In this document: positions 57,643 to 64,000 of the stretch, in pieces | Numbering within the stretch: position 1 is the first letter of the stretch | How the letters are laid out: every line of letters starts with the position of its first letter | Assembly: GCA_963837695.1 (NCBI GenBank) | Contig: CAWINZ010000005.1 | Location: forward strand, 1,240,001 to 1,304,000 | Origin: VRUE01 sp963837695 | GTDB lineage: Bacteria; Actinomycetota; Thermoleophilia; Solirubrobacterales; 70-9 | Length of the DNA stretch: 64,000 nucleotides | Direction: 5' to 3' | The notes under the pieces: generated by a model | Seen by the model: the letters and a program-made list of their open reading frames with translations, nothing else | Told to the model about the DNA's origin: nothing | Databases searched by the model: none | Position numbers and translations under genes: made by a program

Positions 57643-57648
57643 ACCCTA
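57643..57648 (-). promoter_or_regulatory. Leaderless -10 box for the 57636 gene
   Basis: TAGGGT on the minus strand, 6 nt upstream of the GTG at 57636. Confidence 0.5.
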
Positions 57649-57662
57649 CCGGACCTTGGGGC

Positions 57663-58418
57663 CTAGGCGGCAGCCGTCTCGCTGCGCAGCGGCTGCAGCC
57701 AGGCGGGCGGCAGGATCGGCGGGGTTTTGCCGGGGTAGTTCGGGACTACGCGTTTCGCCAACTCGCCCGCGGGCCGGCCCTCGATCGCCGGGCGCAGGTC
57801 GTCGAGGGTCATCGCCAAGCGCAGGCTGGGGGCGATCTGAAAGTCGGCGATGTTGGGCTGCTCGCCGCCGATCGTGCCGTCGGCGATCCAGTCGTCGATC
57901 CTCTGCAGCATCCCGGGCAGGTCCGCCAGGCCGCGCCGCACGTTCTCGTCGGTCGCCTCGTTGAAGTGGGCCGAGGCGGCGACGATCGGCGCCGCGGTCT
58001 TCAGCGCCAGCCCGATCGGGATGCCCAGCTTGGCCCCCTCCGAGTAGCTGCGCAGCGGCTCCTTGTCCTTGCGCAGCGCCCACCAGAGGATCGCGCGGAT
58101 CGGCTGTTGCAGGTCGACGTCGCCGAAGCGCTCGACCTCTTCGACCGCAGCACGCTGCTCGGGGTCGCCGGGGACCAGCGTCGGCTCTGGTGCGAGCCGG
58201 TCGAGCTCCCGCGCGATCTCACCGGTTCCCTGGACCTTGCGGCCGTCGATCTTCAGGGCAGGCACGGTGGCGCCCGGGAAGCCGACGACGCGCAGGACGC
58301 CCTTGGAGACCACCGGCATCAGGTCGGTGCGCTTGTACTCGATGCCCTTCGCCTCGAGCATCAGCCGTGCCGCCATCGAGGGATGGGAACCAGGGATGAC
58401 GTAGAGCCGCGCCTCCAT
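57663..58418 (-). CDS. Glutathione S-transferase-like protein
   Basis: A 251-residue protein with a thioredoxin-like N-terminal domain: RLYVIPGSHPSMAARLMLEAKGIEY, then FPGATVPALKIDGRKVQGTGEIARELD, which contains the conserved cis-Pro. A helical C-terminal domain with QPNIADFQIAPSLRLAM follows. The fold is that of GSTs, but actinobacteria mostly use mycothiol, so the thiol partner is uncertain. Divergent from coaX with 28 bp between starts. Confidence 0.82.
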   Translation of the reverse strand: MEARLYVIPGSHPSMAARLMLEAKGIEYKRTDLMPVVSKGVLRVVGFPGATVPALKIDGRKVQGTGEIARELDRLAPEPTLVPGDPEQRAAVEEVERFGDVDLQQPIRAILWWALRKDKEPLRSYSEGAKLGIPIGLALKTAAPIVAASAHFNEATDENVRRGLADLPGMLQRIDDWIADGTIGGEQPNIADFQIAPSLRLAMTLDDLRPAIEGRPAGELAKRVVPNYPGKTPPILPPAWLQPLRSETAAA

Positions 58419-58446
58419 GGCGAGCCATCATAGACTCGCGCCCGAG

Positions 58447-59208
58447 ATGCTGCTCGCGGTCGACGTCGGCAACACCCAGACCCACCTCGGCGCCTTCGAC
58501 GGCGAGCGCCTGGTCGAGCACTGGCGCTTTCAGACGCGCGCCGGGGCGACCGGCGACGAGCTGGCCGAGCGGATCGCCGGCATGCTCGCGCTCAGCGGCA
58601 TCGGCCTCGCCGATCTCGGTGCCGTCTGCGTCTCCTCGGTGGTGCCGCCGCTCGGCAGCCAGTACGAACAGCTGACCGAGCGCTACACGAGCGCCTCCTG
58701 TCTGGCGATCGGCCCAGGCGTGAAGACGGGGATGCCGATCCGCATCGACAACCCGCTCGAGGTCGGCGCCGACCGTCTCGTCAACGCGGTGGCCGCCTAC
58801 GAGCGCTTCAAGGCCGCCTGCGTGGTCGTCGACTTCGGCACCGGGATCAACTTCGATGCCGTCTCGGAGGCCGGCGAATACCTCGGCGGGGCGATCGCGC
58901 CCGGGGTCGAGATCTCCCTGACCGCGCTGGTCGAACGCGCCGCCCGCATCGGCCGCATCGATCTCGAGGAGCCGGAGACGGCGATCGGCCGCTCCAGCCG
59001 GGCCGCGATCCAGTCTGGGGTGATCTTCGGCTTCGCCGGCCTGATCGACGGCGTCGTGCGCCGCATCGAAGACGAACTCGACCAGGTGCAGCTGCTCGCC
59101 ACCGGCGGTCTCGCCGCGGTCATCGTCCCCTTCACGGAAACGATCGACGAGGTCGACGAGATGCTCACCCTGAAGGGCCTACGCTTGATCCATGAAAGGA
59201 ATCAGTAG
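58447..59208 (+). CDS. coaX: Type III pantothenate kinase
   Basis: First step of CoA synthesis, 253 residues. ATP site MLLAVDVGNTQTHLGAFDG, SSVVPPLGSQY, GADRLVNAVAAYERF, and the ASKHA-fold block VVVDFGTGINFDAV (most members have Thr-Ala/Ser-Thr here, so the Gly-Ile-Asn is unusual). GGAIAPGVEISLTAL completes it. A TAGACT box (58431-58436) lies 10 nt before the ATG, giving a leader of only a few bases. The position before lysS and clpC is conserved in actinobacteria. Confidence 0.93.
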   Translation: MLLAVDVGNTQTHLGAFDGERLVEHWRFQTRAGATGDELAERIAGMLALSGIGLADLGAVCVSSVVPPLGSQYEQLTERYTSASCLAIGPGVKTGMPIRIDNPLEVGADRLVNAVAAYERFKAACVVVDFGTGINFDAVSEAGEYLGGAIAPGVEISLTALVERAARIGRIDLEEPETAIGRSSRAAIQSGVIFGFAGLIDGVVRRIEDELDQVQLLATGGLAAVIVPFTETIDEVDEMLTLKGLRLIHERNQ

Positions 59209-59249
59209 CGCCATCTCCTCTGCTCCCGCGAGGGCCTAAGGAATCAGAT

Positions 59250-60281
59250 ATGGATAGGCCCTCGCTCCCGCGTCCGGGGATGGCGCAGCCACCTTTGACC
59301 TCTCCTTTTTCGATTGGCGGGGTCGAGATCGCCAACCGCGTGCTGCTCGCGCCGCTGGCCGGGATCGGCAACTGGTTCGTGCGCCTGCAGGCGAAGCGGC
59401 ATGGGGCGGGGCTGGCCGTCTCGGAGATGATCTCCAGCTTCGGGCTGCACTACCGCAACGAGCGCACCCTGCGCGAGCTGATGCGGATCCACCCCGATGA
59501 GCACCCGGTATCGGTGCAGCTCTTCGGCCACGACCCCGAGGTGATGCGCTCCGCCGCCGCGGTCGCCGCCGAGGCCGGGGCCGACCTGATCGACATCAAC
59601 ATGGGATGCCCGGTGCGCAAGGTGCGCAAGACGGGCGCAGGGGTCGAGCTGCTCGCCGATCCCGAGCTGGCGCTCGCCCTGCTCCGCGGTGCGATCGAGG
59701 GCAGCGGCCTGCCTGTGACGGTGAAGCTGCGCTCCGGCCTGCGACCTGGCGATCGCTCCGGCTTTGACCTTGCTGTCCGCCTCGCCGAGGAGGGCGGCGC
59801 GGCGGCGATCGGCTTTCACCCCCGCGCGGCGACGATCAAACACAAAGGCAGCCCCGACTACGCACTCACCCGCGAGCTGGTCGAGCGGATCGACGCGCCG
59901 GTGATCGTCTCCGGCGGGCTCGACGACGCCGACTCGGTGCGCCGCGCCTACCGCGAGTCCGGCGCCGACGCGGTGATGCTCGCCCGCGGTGCGCTCGGCA
60001 ATCCCTGGCTCTTCGAGGAACTGACCGGACGCCGCGGCGAGCCGCCCTCGCGCGAGGAGGTGGTCGCCGAGTTGCTCTGGACCGTCGACCGCGCCGAGGA
60101 GCATCTCGGGACCGAGCGGGCGACCCGCTACCTGCGCAAGTTCTATCCCTGGTACGTCGACGCGCTCGGCGCTCCGAGCGAGGTTGCGGCGGAGCTGCAG
60201 CGCAGCGCCGACCTGCCTCGCGCCAGGCAGTTGATCGCCGGCCAAAAACCCCTGAGTGCCGGACTGACGCCCTCGCTATAA
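59250..60281 (+). CDS. dusB: tRNA-dihydrouridine synthase
   Basis: FMN-dependent reduction of uridines in tRNA, 343 residues. It shows LLAPLAGIGNWFVRLQAKRHGAGL (usual form MAGVTD), SVQLFGHDPEVM, IDINMGCPVRKV with the catalytic Cys, HPRAATIKHKGSPDY, ARGALGNPWLF, and a helical C-terminal domain. The ATG at 59250 is taken; ATG at 59280 is an alternative nearer to the fold. The dus-greA-lysS-clpC order is typical. Confidence 0.92.
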   Translation: MDRPSLPRPGMAQPPLTSPFSIGGVEIANRVLLAPLAGIGNWFVRLQAKRHGAGLAVSEMISSFGLHYRNERTLRELMRIHPDEHPVSVQLFGHDPEVMRSAAAVAAEAGADLIDINMGCPVRKVRKTGAGVELLADPELALALLRGAIEGSGLPVTVKLRSGLRPGDRSGFDLAVRLAEEGGAAAIGFHPRAATIKHKGSPDYALTRELVERIDAPVIVSGGLDDADSVRRAYRESGADAVMLARGALGNPWLFEELTGRRGEPPSREEVVAELLWTVDRAEEHLGTERATRYLRKFYPWYVDALGAPSEVAAELQRSADLPRARQLIAGQKPLSAGLTPSL

Positions 60282-60394
60282 TCCCGCGACTTCGGGCCCT
60301 GGTGGGGACTGGCGAAAGCCTCCGCACCCGGGCGTTTTTGGTCTCAGGACCGAACAAACCCACGTCCAGCCAGTAGAAGCGAGGTCAGCGCAAA

Positions 60395-60874
60395 GTGACT
60401 CGGCAAGCCGTAATCACCCCCGAAGGTCTCGAGAAGCTCAAAGAGGAAATCGAGCACCTGTCGACCGCCAAACGGCGGGAGGTCGCGGCGCGGATCAAGG
60501 AGGCCCGCGAGTTCGGCGACATCTCCGAGAATGCCGAGTACGACGACGCCAAGAACGAACAGGCGCTGCTCGAGGGCAGGATCGCCCAGCTCGAAGAGCG
60601 GCTGCGCCGCGCCACGGTCATCGACAAGAAGGATGTCGACACCGACGAGGTCGGCTTCGGCTCGGTCGTCCACGTCAAAGACCAGAAGAGCGGCGACTCG
60701 CAGAAATTCCAGATCGTCGGCTCGACCGAGGCCAACCCGGTTGATCACAAGCTCTCCAACGAGTCGCCGATCGGCAAAGCGTTGCTTGGTCACAAACGCG
60801 GCGACGTGGTCACGGTGGACGTGCCGCGGGGGCCGAAGAAGAAACTGAAAATTACGAAGATTGAGTCGGCGTAG
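60395..60874 (+). CDS. greA: Transcription elongation factor
   Basis: A 159-residue GreA that rescues backtracked RNA polymerase. The N-terminal coiled coil ITPEGLEKLKEEIEHLSTAKRREV contains DISENAEYDDAKNEQ with the acidic tip residues. The C-terminal FKBP-like domain includes NPVDHKLSNESPIGKALLGHKRGDVV. GTG start with GAGGT upstream. Its stop codon overlaps the left arm of a family 1 repeat. Confidence 0.96.
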   Translation: MTRQAVITPEGLEKLKEEIEHLSTAKRREVAARIKEAREFGDISENAEYDDAKNEQALLEGRIAQLEERLRRATVIDKKDVDTDEVGFGSVVHVKDQKSGDSQKFQIVGSTEANPVDHKLSNESPIGKALLGHKRGDVVTVDVPRGPKKKLKITKIESA

Positions 60875-60988
60875 AGCCCGTCTCGGTAGGGGTTCGCTTA
60901 ACTTTTTCGGTGAGTTGTGGTTGGGCTGTCGCCCGTGACGCCTCAGCGAAAAAGTACAAGACGCTTCACCCCTACCGAGACGGGCTCT
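60873..60988 (+). repeat. Structured intergenic repeat family 1, copy C
   Basis: Outer stem 60873-60893 with 60968-60988 is 21 bp and perfect; the left arm includes the last two bases of the greA TAG. Conserved blocks CTTAACTTTTTCG (60897-60909) and CGAAAAAGTACAAGACG (60947-60963) form the inner stem. GGGCTGTCGCCCG (60923-60935) forms the centre. It ends 28 nt before the lysS start codon. Confidence 0.85.
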
Positions 60989-61015
60989 GGGTGATCGATA
61001 GGCTCGCACGCTCCA

Positions 61016-62494
61016 ATGAGCGGGACTGACCAGCCGAAGCTTTCCGATGTTCTCCGTGACCGGAGGGAGAAGCTGGAGAGGTTGCGTGGGGCGGGGATTG
61101 AGCCGTTTCCTCATCAGTTTGAGGAACGTGAGGAGATCGGTGAGGTGCGGGCCGCGCATGAGGGCTTGGCGGCGGGGATGGAGACCGAGTCGCGGCATCG
61201 GGTCGCGGGCCGGATCGTCGCGCGTCGCGGCCACGGCAAGGCGGCCTTCCTCGATCTGCGCGACGGCAGCGGCCAGATTCAGCTCCACGCCACCGCCGAC
61301 AAGCTCGGCGCCGAGGCCTTCGAGCTGCTGGTCGAGCTCGACCTCGGCGACTTTGTCGGCGTCGAGGGGACGGCCCTGGCGACGCGGCGCGGCGGCGAGC
61401 TCTCGCTGGCGATCGACCACTGGCGGCTGCTCGCGAAGAGCCTGCGTCCGCCGCCGGACAAGTTCCACGGCCTCGAGGACGTCGAAACGCGCTACCGCCG
61501 CCGCGAGCTCGACCTGCTCGCCAACGAGGAGAGCCGCCGCGCCTTCGCGATCCGCGCCCGCGCGATCGCCGAGGTGCGCCGCTGGCTCGACGAGCACGGC
61601 TTCGTCGAGGCCGAGACGCCGGTATTGCAGCCGCTCTACGGCGGTGCCCTGGCGCGCCCCTTCGTCACCCACCACAACGCGCTCGACCGCGACTTCTACC
61701 TGCGGATCGCGACCGAGCTCTATCTGAAGCGCCTGGTCGTCGGCGGCATCGACAAGGTCTACGAGCTCGGTAAGGACTTCCGCAACGAGGGCGTCTCGCA
61801 CAAGCACAACCCCGAGTTCACGATGCTCGAGTGGTACGAGGCCTACGCCGACTACGGGAAGACGGCGCACGATCTCGAGCTGCTGGTCGCCGAGGTCGCC
61901 GAGCGGGTGCTGGGAACTACCGTGGTCGAGCGCGACGGAGTTGAGATCGACTTGGCACCCCCCTGGAAACGGGTGACGCTGCGCGAGGCGGTCCGCGAGC
62001 GAACCGGGATCGACATCGCCGAGCACCCGACCCGCGAGGCACTTGCCGCGGCGATGGAGGGGGAGCCCGACCCCACTGAGGGCTGGGGCAAGTTGGTCGA
62101 CGGCCTGCTCTCCAGGTCGGTCGAGCCGCAGCTGATCCAGCCGACCTTTATCGTCGACTACCCGGTCGAGCTCTCGCCGTTCGCCAAGGCGCACCGCTCT
62201 GAGCCGGGCCTGGTCGAGCGCTGGGAGGCCTTCATCGGCGGGGTCGAGATCGCCAACTCCTTCAGCGAGCTGAACGACCCGGATGAGCAGAGGCGCCGCT
62301 TCGAGCAACAGGCGGCCGAGCTGGAGCGGGGCGACGAAGAGGCGCAGCCCTACGACGAGGCATTTGTCGAGGCGCTGGAGTATGGGATGCCCCCGACCGG
62401 CGGCGTCGGACTGGGAATTGACCGGCTTGTCATGATGCTTACCGGAGCCCACAGTCTGCGTGAGATCGTGCTTTTCCCGGCGATGCGCTCCTAG
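61016..62494 (+). CDS. lysS: Lysyl-tRNA synthetase, class II
   Basis: A 492-residue synthetase: an OB-fold anticodon-binding domain (residues about 60-150, GRIVARRGHGKAAFLDLRDGSGQIQLH), then the class II core. Motif 1 is around RRWLDEHGFVEAETPVLQP, motif 2 is GKDFRNEGVSHKHNPEFTMLEWYEAY, and motif 3 is GMPPTGGVGLGIDRLVMML. Length and motifs are standard for a functional LysRS. A family 1 repeat lies immediately upstream. Confidence 0.96.
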   Translation: MSGTDQPKLSDVLRDRREKLERLRGAGIEPFPHQFEEREEIGEVRAAHEGLAAGMETESRHRVAGRIVARRGHGKAAFLDLRDGSGQIQLHATADKLGAEAFELLVELDLGDFVGVEGTALATRRGGELSLAIDHWRLLAKSLRPPPDKFHGLEDVETRYRRRELDLLANEESRRAFAIRARAIAEVRRWLDEHGFVEAETPVLQPLYGGALARPFVTHHNALDRDFYLRIATELYLKRLVVGGIDKVYELGKDFRNEGVSHKHNPEFTMLEWYEAYADYGKTAHDLELLVAEVAERVLGTTVVERDGVEIDLAPPWKRVTLREAVRERTGIDIAEHPTREALAAAMEGEPDPTEGWGKLVDGLLSRSVEPQLIQPTFIVDYPVELSPFAKAHRSEPGLVERWEAFIGGVEIANSFSELNDPDEQRRRFEQQAAELERGDEEAQPYDEAFVEALEYGMPPTGGVGLGIDRLVMMLTGAHSLREIVLFPAMRS

Positions 62495-62641
62495 CGGGCC
62501 CGAAACGGCGTTGAAAAGGCCGCTATGAGCGGCAATCGGGGTCCCAAGGCCGGGTGGGCACTCTCGGTATCGTTCAAGGAGCACATAGGCGCTTCCCGAT
62601 AGATGAAGGGCGCCCCCGGTACTTCCGACCGCAAAACGCGT

Positions 62642-62660
62642 TTGACCTCAAGAGGGTCAA
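62642..62660 (+). promoter_or_regulatory. Inverted TTGACC/GGTCAA heptads before clpC
   Basis: TTGACC (62642-62647) and GGTCAA (62655-62660) are inverted around 7 nt, 12 nt before the clpC start. The half-site resembles the CtsR heptad GGTCAAA, but in inverted not direct order. It may be an operator for heat-shock control or simply part of the leader. Confidence 0.35.
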
Positions 62661-62672
62661 GAGAGGAAGCCT

Positions 62673-64000
<1,328 letters not shown>

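Noticed and set aside
19364..60988. Reading the family 1 repeats as protein-coding (shared peptide SCTFS in antisense frames)
   Set aside because: Shared peptides come from the conserved DNA core; frames differ relative to genes and stops are frequent. The arms' complementarity points to structure, not coding.

Overview
The window is 64 kb of high-GC, gene-dense bacterial chromosome. I read it as an actinobacterium, most likely of the class Thermoleophilia (Solirubrobacterales-like). This is inferred from gene content: F420/LLM oxidoreductases, ergothioneine genes, a type III glutamine synthetase, large secreted proteins with Arg/His/Lys-rich tails, and the conserved actinobacterial run tilS-hpt-ftsH-folP-folB-folK-coaX-lysS-clpC. 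I saw no rRNA, tRNA, CRISPR array, insertion sequence, prophage or origin. No gene-free stretch exceeds about 250 bases.

Layout. 1-6.7 kb: two large secreted/surface proteins and a PlsC acyltransferase. 6.7-16.5 kb: small proteins, thiolase, an AAA ATPase with a palindromic start-codon operator, enoyl-CoA hydratase, a Baeyer-Villiger-type monooxygenase, a hotdog thioesterase, a CtpE-like P-type ATPase and an LLM oxidoreductase. 16.5-19.3 kb: the proton-translocating transhydrogenase operon pntAA-pntAB-pntB. 19.5-24.8 kb: a prepilin-like anchored protein, an SDR, egtB-egtD and an orphan HipA kinase. 24.8-30.2 kb: LLM oxidoreductase, GlpX, a gutted LLM remnant, a frameshifted YdeI-like gene, small DUF membrane proteins and a vapBC-type toxin-antitoxin pair. 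30.2-44.5 kb: rlmN, P450, metallophosphoesterase, glnN, a reversed-order beta-oxidation fusion, sirtuin, amt, LysR, a universal stress protein and a HAD phosphatase. 44.4-49.4 kb: a three-domain wall hydrolase, a coiled-coil protein, a nucleoside phosphorylase and a PII protein. 49.4-64 kb: a MerR-cyclase fusion followed by the tilS...clpC housekeeping run.

Genes that work together. Lipid and acyl-CoA turnover is represented by thiolase, enoyl-CoA hydratase, thioesterase, SDR and the dehydrogenase/hydratase fusion. Nitrogen control is represented by glnN, amt and a PII protein that lacks the modifiable tyrosine, at three separate loci. Folate synthesis (folP, folB, folK) is interrupted by an antisense fic remnant.

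The most unusual signal is non-coding. Several families of intergenic hairpins sit just after stop codons. One family (three copies, about 111-116 nt) and another (two copies, about 105 nt) each keep a conserved core. Their outer arms differ from copy to copy yet stay self-complementary, and in places they run into the upstream stop codon or the downstream ribosome-binding site. A third hairpin (49 nt, two copies) carries the apparent start codon of the sirtuin gene. Many genes also look leaderless, with a TANNNT box 6-8 nt before the start codon; in some, the TAG stop of the previous gene forms part of that box.
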